The notes under the pieces: generated by a model
Databases searched by the model: none
The model's input: only the letters and a program-made list of their open reading frames with translations
What the model was told of the DNA's origin: nothing
Shown: positions 1-11,201 of the stretch, piece after piece
How positions within the stretch are numbered: position 1 is the first letter of the stretch
How the letters are laid out: the number at the start of each line of letters is the position of its first letter
DNA from: Patellaria atrata CBS 101060
Taxonomy: Eukaryota; Ascomycota; Dothideomycetes; Patellariales; Patellariaceae
Direction of reading: 5' to 3'
Assembly: GCA_010093705.1 (NCBI GenBank)
Contig: MU006095.1
Span: 686,315 to 750,314 of the forward strand
DNA length: 64,000 nt
Position numbers and translations under genes: made by a program

Positions 1-148
1 TGTTGTGTCGATTCTTTCTTGCAACTTCAGCAGACCTCCGCCTAGGACTTGACATTTTGACGAATGTCTTAAGATTTTAGCACACTGTGCGAATAAGTCA
101 GGAAAAATCTCGTCAGACGCTGTGGGAAAGTGTCATAAGTGTTTCGTC

Positions 149-783
149 ATGGGGAATAGCACCGAACATATAAACTCAAACGGAAAACGAATGGACTCTA
201 CGACTGCCGTGGGGATCATTATCCCATCCTTATTTGCAATGGTCCTCCTTGTCCTCATATTGGTGTCTGTAAATCTTTCTTTTGATTTTGAGTCCATATA
301 ATCCTAAGAAAACTGCTTATCAAACCTCCACTTTTACAGAGCCATTGTTCTCCCTCGAATGGCAAGAGGCAACTATGAGTCTGCATCCGCGCGTGAAATC
401 CGCCAGAAGTCCCGCATCGCTCGCTTAAACTCCTTAGTCCAGACACAGGCGTATCATGACTGGAGTCTGAGTCAACAGGACAAGCTCCCTCCGGATACTA
501 TGAAAACGCATCCAATATGGTCAGAATCCTCCACTTGACGTAAGATCAGAAAACTAAGGCCATTTGTAGCGTCATATGCCTTGATACCATCGAAGATGCT
601 GCCCAGATTCGAGGTTTAGGCTGCTTACACGTTTTCCATCAGACTTGTCTCGACGACTGGTTTACTCGCATGAACGAGTTCTGTCCGCTGTGCCATCGCC
701 CAATTGTCCCACCGGATCCAAAAACAAAGGGGCGAAAGCTAGCAAGAATTAGGACGCACCTACCAGCTGGTACAATGGTGTGA
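149..783 (+). CDS. Membrane-anchored RING-H2 finger protein (probable E3 ubiquitin ligase)
   Basis: The ATG at 149 opens a short polar leader, then a hydrophobic segment (IIIPSLFAMVLLVLIL) that looks like one transmembrane helix. An intron of about 70-75 nt follows, ending at a TTTTACAG acceptor near 339. The next exon encodes a basic juxtamembrane stretch (REIRQKSRIARLNSL). A RING-H2 finger then lies at about 570-705: C-x2-C, CLHVFHQTC (the C-x-H-x2-H-x2-C core) and CPLC. The frame ends at TGA 781-783. Proteins of this layout are membrane E3 ligases that recruit a ubiquitin-loaded E2. One junction is odd. The first RING cysteine codon would be formed across an intron-like stretch of only about 30 nt (near 538-569) without a clean GT donor, and reading straight through meets a stop. 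The gene may therefore be broken, or the splice model wrong. The family call is good; intactness is uncertain. Confidence 0.6.
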
Positions 784-1353
784 AGGGTAGGTTCAATCGA
801 GAACTATCCTGCAAAGTTATTAGCTGAAGCGTTTATGTGATATTAGTCTTGTTAGTTATGTTACGGAGGATATCCCAAAACGGGTTGTAAAGTTATATTG
901 TTTGCATAATGCTGATCATAATCTGCTCCCCTAAGATATGTCTCTCTACTATTTGATTTTCACTACTCCTAAACATTGCCGCAGAAAAGCAGGTTTGCCG
1001 ATTAGACTCTCTACGACCAAACCGGGCAGTACTATTGCAAGAGTTACGATAGAATGGATCAGAACGGATCATGTCAAGTCTGACATAGTCTACCAGTGGG
1101 CTGGGGATAAGCGTCGGCCAGTATCCTTCCGGGCGGTAAATCTATAGTACTACGTCGTCTTTGCCCCTTTCTATAACCTTTATCCCCACTTATTCCACCC
1201 TTTTATAACAATTGTCCTTCAAAACATTAACAACCCAGCAATCAGCGTTGAAAGTCCTGTATATGACCCCGATATTAAGAACAAGTTATGGCCGACACAC
1301 TTCGGATAATAAAAAGCCTTCAACTGAAGATTGCCAATGAAAGATCTGGAAAT
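784..1353. other. Intergenic stretch, no recognised feature
   Basis: This stretch lies between the 3' ends of two convergent genes. The only reading frame of note (938-1147, plus strand) has no recognisable motif and no supporting splice signals. I see nothing else. Confidence 0.5.
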
Positions 1354-1741
1354 CTATCGAGGAGGGTTGGATGTGTAAGTCCCTGAGTTTGCACACATCT
1401 CCCTATCGACCGAGCATGTCGTATTCGTCGGTACGCTCGTAGTCTGCAGCGTAGCCATTGTCACATAGACACAATTCCAGGTACTATTTTCGCAACGGAT
1501 ATACCACAGACGAGTGCCACTAGGCGGAGTGTTGTCTCGAATGCACCATCTCTCCACCGCATCCGGACACGGTGTGGGATTTTGACGGGATTGAATGCGA
1601 GGCTGGAACAGTGTTAAGCCTCCTTTCCTACGCTTAGCTTGGATCGAGAACCCTTACCGCTAGTCCATAATTTGGTAAAGAACTACCAACATCCACCATC
1701 ATCCAGAGGACTAAAAACTGAATTATCTGACTAGGTCGCAT
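1354..1741 (-). CDS. Small secreted cysteine-rich protein, effector-like
   Basis: Two exons join cleanly in phase 0. Exon 1 is 1741-1658 (28 codons), the intron is 1657-1603 (55 nt, GTAAGG donor, TTCCAG acceptor) and exon 2 is 1602-1354, giving 110 residues. I chose the ATG at 1741 because it begins a classical signal peptide (MRPSQIIQFLVLWMMVDVGSS); the frame is open further upstream but that part is not signal-like. The mature part has six cysteines (contexts TPCPD, RWCIR, IRCEN, WNCVY, TTCSV, EMCAN), compatible with three disulfides, and several N-x-S/T sites. No known family is recognised. Size, secretion signal and even cysteine count are typical of fungal apoplastic effectors or antimicrobial proteins, but that role is inference. 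Confidence 0.65.
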
Positions 1742-2589
1742 TTTTTTGGTGAAAGAATGGGTGATAGTGCAAACTACCAGGGTGATTACAGAAAAAAGAT
1801 ATTCGGCGACAAACGACTGTGTACAACTCGCAATGCAGTACACTCGAACAGCCTCTATCCATCTTTTATCTTTTTCTTTCTTACCTTCTGTATAGCCCTC
1901 GAAAGTTATTCCTGTCGGCAAATAGTTTGAAACTTTCTTCGTCGTCGAATTAAAATATTAAATTGTTGCGGGGTTGGACAAGGACAATTTAATACCAAGA
2001 ACGGGTAAATAGTAGGTAGTGTCTTACCTATTTACTTAACTCTTTTTCATTGAAAGGGATTACTTTTTTCTAGCAAGGCTTTCATTAATGTTTATTTTCT
2101 CGCTATAAGTCATGCAATGGAAAGATGAAAAGGTATATGGGTAGTAAGTTGGCGTCACTCTCACCTATTCTCACAATAAGCGACGTTACAATCCTTGGCG
2201 ACGTTCCAATTTGAAGCTAGTGCTAACCAAGCACCAATCGTGATCTGGAGATCTCGTGCTAATCTTAATTTAGACTCGTGGCAAAAAGTATGGACGAAAG
2301 TGGCAACACATCATTCTTTCCCCGCCGTTTTTTGTTTCTGATATTTGTCGATGACTTCATATCTTTTGACTTTCATAACTATGTCTTTATTTCTCCAGAT
2401 AGTTGGGTGTTAGCATCATACAATATTCAGTTTCCCGAGTTTGTATTTCGCTCCTTATCTTGTCCAGCTTATTATTTCTCCTTTGAGTCAGCTCTATTTT
2501 ATCAAAGGCGTGAACTTTTCATTATAGGACTCAACTAGGATTGGCATTTGCATGCAAGGAAGAGCTACGATTTGGTATACGGGAAGAGA
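1742..2589. promoter_or_regulatory. Shared upstream region of two divergent genes
   Basis: This 848-nt AT-rich spacer separates the start of the minus-strand secreted protein (1741) from the plus-strand F-box gene (2590). A frame at 2278-2538 is open but starts with GTG, is rich in Phe/Ser and has no motif, so I treat it as non-coding or 5' leader. No specific operator was recognised. Confidence 0.35.
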
Positions 2590-3919
2590 ATGATCCTCGC
2601 GGATCTGAACGAAGATTGCTTACATGAAATCTTCTCTTGCTTTACCACACCTAGTGCCGAACTATTTCATCTATCCCTTGTTTGCCGACGACTTGCCCAT
2701 ATAGTTCATAAACATGCCCTGCGTCATATCGATATAGGAACTGGGGGACTATTAACGAGATCTACCACTGCTCAACAGCTCAATAGTCTTTTGGAGACTC
2801 TTCAGCAAAATCCATGTCTCGGTTTTCGAGTCCGCTCCACTCGTATCGGACCCTGTTCGGACGATCCGGAGGGTGCCGCTCAGATCGATGAAATCCTAAC
2901 ATATATGCAAAATGTCCGGCGATTAGAGATCTACGGATTCCATCATGGGCCCACAATTCGGCAGAGTTTATCGTTCTATCAGCACAATAGTCTACAAAAC
3001 CTGCGACATGCGACTCTCCGCGGCGGCACGATGGGAGAGCTTGCTTATGAAATTCTTCAGCGCAAGAGTTTACGCACTTTTACGATCGAGTACCTTAGAC
3101 TAGGAGAATCCGAACTGCTCAATCCGACCCGAAAAGCACAATATGAGCCTCTCCACGAATTCCAACTCTCCGAGGGACGACTTTCCTACGACTGGATAGA
3201 GAATATTCTAACACAACGTCCTGCGGTCTCTAGATTAACACTTCTTCGATGTTATATTGGCCCTACTGGGAACAGTCGGGATGGAATGAGACATCCCAAA
3301 GATCCCCCTACCGTGAGCTTCTCATCCCAGAAGTTTGGGCGCTCTTTGGAACCCACATCCCGTTTTCTAACAAGTTTAACCATCCGTGATAAAGTGCACT
3401 GGTGGGATGGCGTTGACATGTCACGTATGGATCTGTCTTCGTTCAAATGTCTACGATCTATTGAAATCCCAGGTGATATGCTAGTGGGATATGAGGCTAG
3501 CCCCTTGAGTAGAGATTGTGCATACCGGCTTCTTCCGCGGTGCCTTGAGCGTATAAAGGTTAGTAATCCTTGAGGCTCGTTTTATGGGTTTACTCTGATT
3601 GTTAAATTCCTAGCTAAACTTTGAACAAAACACCTCTGTATTAGTACCAGAAACACTTGAAAGCGCAGAGAAAGCTCCAATTGATAGAATTCGTTGGATC
3701 ACGGAAATCTTGGATCATAAGCGTTCATCATATCCGGCATTGAAGTTATTTATCGCACAGGAGATCCTACAGCTTCACAGAAGGGGAACATATGAGGAGA
3801 CGAAGCAAGTAGGTCCTATGTTCTACTGGATCCCGCAACTTCTTGCTCAGCGCGCAGAGCAGACAGCTGTCCACATCGAACTTTGGTTCAGATCACACCC
3901 ATTTCGAGTGCAGTCATAA
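2590..3919 (+). CDS. F-box protein
   Basis: Exon 1 is 2590-3558, the intron 3559-3613 (55 nt, ending TTCCTAG) and exon 2 3614-3919, predicting 424 residues in one frame. The first 45 residues form an F-box: LNEDCLHEIFSCF, then LFHLSLVCRRLAHIV. F-box proteins bind Skp1 and present substrates to an SCF ubiquitin ligase. The rest resembles the leucine-rich, irregular C-terminal region common in fungal F-box proteins, with many Leu/Ile-spaced segments but no clean LRR repeat. I took the ATG at 2590 because it opens directly into the F-box; an upstream in-frame TTG is unlikely to be used. The substrate cannot be told from sequence. Confidence 0.75.
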
Positions 3920-4302
3920 AGGTAGCAACGAACGTTTCATAATAACATGCACCTTGGTTTTGATGACGTAAAGATTTTGATGACAGCTCCTAGACTATTT
4001 TTTTTTACGTTATGATCAACGCGATGACAGTTTGAGATTTAGCGGTTCGCCCCTTCCACAAGATCTCTTATTTTAGTCAATGTTTCGTATAATTTTGACA
4101 TATTATTCTAGTTTTAATATCTTTAGTGTCTTGTTTTCTTCTATCAGATACCAGTCCAATATAAGCTATTCCTAAACTGACCCAGTTCGTCCAAATCACT
4201 TCACTATCTTTCAATATCGCGGGAGTCTAGATCTTGAGGAATTACCGAAATTTATTTCAGGTACACCTTTCAGATATAAGATATTTTGCCTAATCATCAA
4301 CT
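3920..4302. other. Convergent 3' intergenic region
   Basis: This AT-rich stretch lies between the 3' ends of the F-box gene and the GH43 gene, which converge. It has T-rich runs, no open frame and no repeat. It probably holds the two 3' UTRs. Confidence 0.4.
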
Positions 4303-5842
4303 CTAGTCCCACACAACCTCAATGCTCTCTAAATGCATTTCGAAATCTGAAGACCCAACGCCACCAAAGGTAATGGTATTCTCACTTCCTTCCTTAAGAT
4401 CGAGTTCAACTGGAACGACATGATGATATCCAGCCCGATGGTTCAGATTCGAGATGTTTAGTGGTAATGGGTCATCATTGACATAGACGTGAGCATCCCC
4501 ACGGTTTCTGTCATTGACGTTGTAATGGAATTGCACCCATTGCCGTCCACCAGCTGCAGTGACGTTACGGAAAGTGATTTGGCTTGATGAATCAACTATC
4601 ATTTAAGGTCAGTACCTTGAACTGCACTTCAAAAATAAAGAAGCAGGATATAGCTTACTCTTATGAACAGATCGTTTACTAATGCAACCTTCGCAAGCAG
4701 TCAACGCGGCATTGCCCTTGATATCGGCATCCGCAGCTTCATATCGTTTCTTATTCTGTGGAGTGCTGACGACCCCAGTCGCTGGATCTATCTTCCACTG
4801 CGGGTAGTATTGCAGCGTCACAGATTTACTTCCTGTGTTGACGTTCATGGGTAACCACACGTAGTTGCTATCTGGACCACCCTTCGAGTCCCACGAATCA
4901 CCCATGTAGATATACGTCGTCCGCTGGCTCCCCTTTACTGTCAACTCAAAAGTGTTTTGTGAGTTGTACGTTTTCTGATCCTCGGGTGCGACATTCGAAG
5001 GACCGTTCCATGAGCCTCCAACGAGCTTATCGGTCCAGAACATCTTGTTTGGATTACTACGCCAACCAGTCTTGCCTGACACAATTAGGTAATAGATCCC
5101 ATCCACTTTAACGATACCGGGGGCTTCGTAAGCGCCTTTGGCGAGGCGGTTGACTCTCTCACCAATTGATCCGTCTGCGTTGATGCGATTGACCTGCACT
5201 TCGTTATGGTCGGCCGAAGTGAGCAGATACCAGGTACCTGATCTGGTATCAGCCAATGTGTAAAAGACGTTTTATGAACGAAAATAAAATGCGCACCATC
5301 ATCGTCCTGAAACATCCCGGTATCCGAATAACTGTAGCTGCTGGGTGGCAGGAGCACAGAGTTACCGCTTTTACTATAACCTCCGACCATCTGTGAGGAG
5401 ACAAGAGCTTGCACTCGGCGGTCTACTTGACCGTAAATCTGTCATTGATGTCAGGATCGCATCGAAGAAAAGATAGAGAACCTCTTTACCCAGAACTGGC
5501 CATTTGGTTTCGCAATCTTCGGTCGCCACATCCACTCGATAGAGTTCTGAGGATTATTTGCTGGTTCCCAATTTAGGAGATCTTTGGACGTGTACAGATA
5601 TGGTTGTACATCTTGTCAAAAGTGAGTTAGAGTTTTAAAGACTTATTTCAACGAAGCATACTGTGACTAGCAGCCTGTCCGATCCAGTAGAAAGTATCTC
5701 CGCGAAGCACAACTTGGCCACCATGTGCGTCAATCTTAGTGTTGGATGTGGACATCCAAGGGGAACCGGGAACAATCCATGAGTTCGCAGCTATGGTTGT
5801 CGATACTAAAGCAGAAGTTAGATAAGCTTGTGAAAGACGCAT
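4303..5842 (-). CDS. Secreted GH43 enzyme with C-terminal CBM35 (exo-beta-1,3-galactanase-like)
   Basis: Five exons joined by four short introns give about 440 residues. The ATG at 5842 starts a signal peptide (MRLSQAYLTSALVSTTIAA). Next comes NTKIDAHGGQVV, the beginning of a GH43 five-bladed propeller with its catalytic-base Asp, then YTSKDLLNWEP, TGMFQDDDGTWYLLTS and GAYEAPGIVKVDGIYYLI, where the Glu of YEAP is the expected general acid. The propeller ends near KRYEAADADIKGNAAL. The C-terminal roughly 110 residues (SSQITFRNVTAAGGRQWV through FGGVGSSDFEMHLESIEVVWD) form a CBM35-like beta-sandwich. This architecture is typical of GH43_24 exo-beta-1,3-galactanases, which trim arabinogalactan side chains of plant cell walls. 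The family is clear; substrate specificity is inferred from architecture. Confidence 0.88.
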
Positions 5843-6441
5843 GATGTTAACGTTAATCCAGCATTTGCACACAATTTGCTGGCACTACGGAGTAGGTCAG
5901 TTTATATTCAAGGCTATGAAACATATCTCTCGGTTTCTCGCAATTACTGGATCACCAAATCTATAAAATTGCTAAATTCATCCAGGCGTACTCCGCTTTC
6001 CCCGTAAGAAGTCAATCGGCTAGCCGAGATGATGTGCCACTGCGGAAGCTATAAACAAGCAATGAGCGAGTCAGAATCCGACATACCTTACTACCTGGTT
6101 AAGTGCGGCAGTAATAATAACGAATGCTACAGTTATATGATTGGTGCTAATTGTTATAATTCCGGAATTTTAATTAACCCATCCCTGATATAGTTCTTCC
6201 ACCATGAAGCTTTTGCGGGGCAACTCTCAACCGAGCATCAATCTTTAACCCAGTTCTATACTCTATATTCTAGTGTCAGTTTGAAAAAAAATTGCTCGAA
6301 GTACTTGTTTGACGACTATCTTATAAGATAGGGTATTATAATACGCATCGGTTTAGCGTGAATCCATTCACTTATCAGATTGAGCCTGATCAACACCTCG
6401 GCTTTTACACTATGGAGTAATCTCTTAATGTATATCTTTCC
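5843..6441. other. Upstream region of the GH43 gene; nothing else seen
   Basis: This AT-rich intergenic DNA lies between the GH43 start and the 3' end of the HET pseudogene. No open frame of interest and no repeat was recognised. Confidence 0.35.
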
Positions 6442-8561
6442 TCACCGATTTGTTTCCCATGTCAAGTCATACTTTCCCCACAAACTCGCTTGCTTTACCC
6501 CTTGAATGAAAACAGGGGTCTTGAGGACAAAGTTCTCATGCCGTGGTCGTATGAGTAAAGGATGCAGACAGTGATTAACCACCACAACAGTCTCGCCTTG
6601 CTCGATGGATCCAAAACCAAGACCAATGAAGCATTCCTCAAGTATAAAGAAGGTCTTGTTTTTTCCGTTGAACAACTTCGATGAGCTCGGTCCGTTCTCT
6701 GGACCATCGGAGCAGTGCAACCACTGCGTGTAGTCATTCCATTACTCGTCGGTGTGGTCAAATCCTGGGAGACGACATAGACAATGGTAAAACGCTTCAA
6801 TAGTGCCCATAGAGTACATCTCTTTGCTGTCAGCCTGAATTTTGGCCTTCCAATACTAGAGTCGATTTTGCAACTGTGTTGTAGAGGGCGACTAGAAAGA
6901 CTGAGTATTATGGATTTCCAGACCTTGATCCCTAAGGTCGTCAGGAGTGAATTTGAAAGCAGTCGCATCAATGCTAAGGTCAACTCTGCCGATATAGAAA
7001 GCTCTTATATTCAGTTTTAAATCCACGGCCGAGAAGATACAGTGAGATCTCGACCGATCAGTCATCACTCGTGGGTCTATGTTCTGTTCTGAGAGAACTT
7101 CAAACGTTTCATCACTCTAGTCAGGTACTTAGGAAGGAAGATCCTGGCGCCGATTTGCACTCCATACCAACTCCAGGACAGTGAGCTGAACATCATTCTT
7201 CAAACATGCAACTGTAGCCTCGGTATATATCTGAGCCAGTGATATTAAATACTCTGGTTTCGTAAGGCTCTTCGCTGGGTGTAAACCAAGATCTCTATTT
7301 ATAGAGTATAAGGCGAAGACTCTGTCCTTGGGATCTGATGTTTTTCGAGAGCGTGCGGCTTGAAGGTACCTGTGGATGTCGTCGTGCAGGCCCACAGACC
7401 GTCGCATATGCTGATGGTGCTCATCGCGGATCCGAGTCTCCTTTCGATCGTCCCTCAGGATATAGTCTGCAACCCACCGGGGGTGATTCGAGCTGTAATT
7501 ATACGTGCTTCGATTGCGCTAGCTGAACATTTGATATACTATGGGGTAACTTGAGTGTTCTGCGACAGCTAGCCATTCATGTTCAAGTAACTTGTCGGTA
7601 GCGAAACGAAATCGCTCCCATGATAAGCTCATACTTCCGCATATTACTACTGCTCTCCTTGACAACAAGAGCTCTTGAAGTGTCCACATCCGTTGAAACT
7701 ATTCTCGACTGAGTACCTCCTTAACGTAGGTTGAGACTGCTGGAAGGTTCTTCTTATCTATATTGATAAGCGCTACGGGACTATCATGTTAACAATATGC
7801 GCATCATTTACCTATATTCCTTTTGTGCGATTTAAAAATCCCTTGACCGACTATGTTTGAGATCTCATCATCGCCGAAGATCAGAGATTGACCCTTAAAA
7901 GCGTGGAAATATGCATCGGACAGGTCTCGCCTTCTCCTAAATAGAGATTGACAGTGTTGGCCATTTCGTAGATATCGCCCATCATTGTAACATGGGAACT
8001 CCTTTCATCTTCATTCGTCCGATCTATGCAGACTGCATCCACCCATAACAAGCGTCCATAGTCTTTACCGGGCTTGTCGCCCAAGGTCACATCTTCAGTT
8101 TCTGTGTGATGGGTGATGATACTATCGGCCTTGGTTGGTTGCAATTCCTTTTCATCTATTTCTGGTAAAATTGGATATCCAGTTTTACCACTTCTGCTCC
8201 TTTTCTTCGCCTCATTTACACGCCTTTTCTCTTCTTTCTCATGAATTTCCTCAAGTTTCTTTACCTCCTTACTTTGCTTGTCTTTCCTTTTCGGTCGAAG
8301 TTGGCGGAGTGCTGCATCACAGTTTTTCGTAATGGGGAGCATTCTCCCGCCGATCTCGCTGTAGTGATTACTCCCTCTATCGCCCCATACATACGATAGA
8401 GCTTCAAAAGGTGACTGCGAAGCGAACCCGAGATCCTGATCATGAATATTCAATGGTAATAGCTTTCCAACTGGGCGTGCTTGGGAATCCACAGCTGGTT
8501 GAGGAGATATCAAACAAATATGCTGAACAGTTGGTAAAGGAATGTGAGCGTATGGCTCCAT
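6442..8561 (-). pseudogene. HET-domain (heterokaryon incompatibility) gene, degraded
   Basis: The ATG at 8561 opens a HET domain: FEALSYVWGD, then GRLLWVDAVCIDRTNEDER and MMGDIYEMANTVNLYLGEGE, the signature blocks of PF06985. A charged Lys/Glu-rich insert of about 70 residues separates the first two blocks. The frame shifts just after LGEGE; the continuing segment (SDAYFHAFKGQSLIF) lies in another frame. Further on, the conserved block around FQRMWTLQELLLSRRA is preceded by an in-frame TAG where family members have a residue such as Trp. The segment from 7526 to 7129 carries SDPKDRVFALYSI, again typical. The 6442-6720 frame holds the C-terminal block (FFILEECFIGLG, GETVVVV). HET proteins trigger cell death on non-self fusion and decay often. 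I infer loss of function. Confidence 0.8.
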
Positions 8562-10362
8562 ATGAGAAACAGTAATGACCTTCTACCCTTAAGATTATCT
8601 GAAGCCTATGGAAATGAGGTAGCGATTGAATCAATGGATGGGAACGATCTACGATTTACGTTGTAGTGTGCGTGGGAATTCCAAAGCCTTGTAGTGATTG
8701 CATCTACGAGACGAAAATTGGAATCTTATCGTCCTCAGGAAGCTACGTCTTTATAGTCTCGAGATGGACGTAAAGTACTGTCAAGGCAATGAGATCTGGA
8801 ACGCATTGTCGAAATCTGTTGTTGGGGGCTAAAAAGGGAAAAGGGGCCAAAGGAATAGTGGTTGATGTATGCTCGTCGGTGAGTGGACCCTCAAAAGCCA
8901 ACCCCCATTATATAGCTTGAACTTCTTGCTGATTAGCCATCTTCAAGAAGACTCGTTCAAAAGGAGAAATTGATCGTGTCTATTTCATCCTTAGATCTGC
9001 ATCCCATAACTATCCTTATGCATAATATCGGAACCGTCCATACTGAGGGTTGATATATATACGGATCGGTCCGCCTACAGTATGGTATGTAGTGCGACTT
9101 CTACTATCCAAATCCTCCGTTATAATGTTGATTTATAGAGCATTAGTGCAATACAGATATTATATGTGGACGAAATTCGATGTCCCTCAATACATGGGGT
9201 CGAGTAAAGAAGGTCTGGAAAGGGTACAACTCCATGCTATGATTGAAGGGCTAGATTTTAGCTATGGAGGTCCCTTCCTATTGTAGCAGAAGGTTCGAAC
9301 ATGACAAGTGAGACTGCGAGAAATTCCTCTTCTAAAGGCAGGCCAACCGTGTTTATTGCTTTCATTCAACCTCTTCCAACATCTGTTCTGGCTAATACAC
9401 GAGATGGTTTGCTTGAAGACATCAGCTGGAGCTCGTGTTGAAAAGTCCCACCTGACGCATCAGTTTCCATGACTGCTAAAAGTGTCCCGACGGCTGAGTA
9501 GATTCAAAGTTTCTTGAACTGAGGGAGAGTAATCATTTTGTCCATTGTCGTACGATAGAAGATGATGAATCCTCCAGTGAGACAGACTGATTGATATCAA
9601 GAGACTTTAGACCAGCGTTCGAGTCTGATGTGTTATTCGTTTGCTAGGAGCATGTGCGCATAGGTCTTTTCTAGGACGATTCTGGTTTTTTTCTCCATTT
9701 CACATGGAAACGACTAGGTATAGTATATTGGACTTATTCTAGCACTAGAGATTTTGGATCAACTTTGTTGTAACATTCATGGGTCCATAATGAGCGATAC
9801 CGAACAACAGAGCAGTTTCCGGTTGTGAGGCTGTTTTTTGTTCCATCACTAAGTTAGCAAACCGCCTAGCAGAATAATCATTCTGGTTGGTTATGCCGGT
9901 CTGGAAATGCATCAAAACTGACCTCCGGATATATGCAAGATAAGGGCCTTCTTCGAGGCATAGCAGGACCACGCATTGGACCACAACCCACGCTGAGATT
10001 TCGCCACCATTGTTGGAGTGAGGCTGTATCAATAGCTTCTGACCTTTTTAACTCGGACAAATCGGATCCTGTTGGTGACAGAATAGTATTGGTGAGAGAT
10101 CGGTTCACTATACTGTCTTCAACTCAAAAGGCTGAATGGCTGCAGCCCAGCCTTGCGCAGGTAGAAAAATAAGAAGACAGCTAGGCACAGACTAAAGATT
10201 GTAGTCTCTGAATCAAAACCTCTTTTCCAGCTCATGCGCTCTTTACAAACCTGCTGTCCTTCCTAGTATATCGGTATCACGCCCCATATATTGCGAATAG
10301 TTCTTGTCATAGCCCTAAAAGTCATTTTTCGGAATACTTTAGCTCTAAAATGCAGCCCTACT
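8562..10362. other. Intergenic region with unassigned short frames
   Basis: This stretch lies between the 5' end of the HET relic and the CFEM-like relic. Frames at 9050-9286 (plus) and 9745-10108 (minus) are open but short, have no motif I can name and show no matching splice partners. The minus pair at 9745-10108 reads as protein-like in two overlapping frames and could be a gene relic. I cannot assign a family. Confidence 0.3.
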
Positions 10363-11201
10363 ATGTCGTGGTCACCAGCAAGCATAACTCTCGTATTCAT
10401 CCTACTACTACAGATAACTTCCATTCGGGGTGAATATGTGTCCTTAGCGAGTGACAGAGATCTGATAGAATAGCGAAATTGTGTGGCTATCTGCATGGTT
10501 GGTAGTGCAGTACAGGGCCACATAGACCTCACGGGAGCTATCAGATGCCCGAATGCAGATTCGTGTCTCTGTCAACCATATTTGCGGCCAGCTGCATCGT
10601 CATATCTTGAAAGCTGAATACGAACAGAGTACACAACTTGTAGCGACGACTACGCGTATGCATCTGCAGCGTCCATATACGACCGATATTGCACGTTCAC
10701 AGAACCATATACATTTACAGCGGACATAACACCAACGGCGGCCCTAACGATCCCATAACGGTTACCCGCACCCATTTCTCAAGCGGCCCGACAGTTACGG
10801 TTGTGACATCCTCCTCCTCTCAGACTATGCCTCTAAGCTCAAGTGAGTGGTCCCTAGTGGCTGCGGCGAGTCTCCTTATTTTCGCAACAAAGATCGCCTT
10901 CTGATCTGATGGTACCTGGACAGTTGGAAGGACCACGGCGTATCCGTCACACATTATCACTTCTTTTTCAGATTCTTTCCGACCTACATCAGTTATCAAC
11001 GAGAAATCAGTGACCTCAATCTCGTCAGGAACCGAACTATTACCAACAGCAAAAGACTCTGGAAAGGGACGGGAACGTGGGAATAAGATTGAGCTCTGTG
11101 TAGGATTCGTTGTGCCTACATTCTGTCTTGTTGCAGGTGGGATAGGTGGATGGCGGTATAGGAGTCGGAAGAAGAAGCCTAATAGTTCTGGTATAGCATA
11201 A
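10363..11201 (+). pseudogene. CFEM-like cell-surface protein gene, broken
   Basis: The ATG at 10363 starts a good signal peptide (MSWSPASITLVFILLLQITS). Past an in-frame TAG the frame continues with a cysteine pattern typical of CFEM-like fungal surface proteins: RNCVAICMVG, CPNADSCLCQPYLRPAASSYLES, then TTCSDDYAYASAASIYDRYC. A TGA sits where a Cys codon is expected after YLES. The Ser/Thr-rich stalk (VTRTHFSSGPTVTVVTSSSS) lies in a shifted frame. An intron then joins it to SFRPTSVINEKS and a final exon with one transmembrane helix (LCVGFVVPTFCLVAGGIGGW) and a basic cytoplasmic tail ending at 11201. The order signal peptide, cysteine domain, Ser/Thr stalk, TM and basic tail is that of a surface sensor or adhesion protein. 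Two stops and a shift argue for a recent pseudogene. Confidence 0.6.

Noticed and set aside
2278-2538. 86-codon plus-strand frame before the F-box gene
   Set aside because: GTG start, biased Phe/Ser/Tyr composition, no motif and no splice link to the F-box exon.
9745-10108. Minus-strand frames considered as a fungal transcription-factor tail
   Set aside because: Only a loose resemblance around QQWWRNLS; no zinc cluster or clear conserved block supports it.
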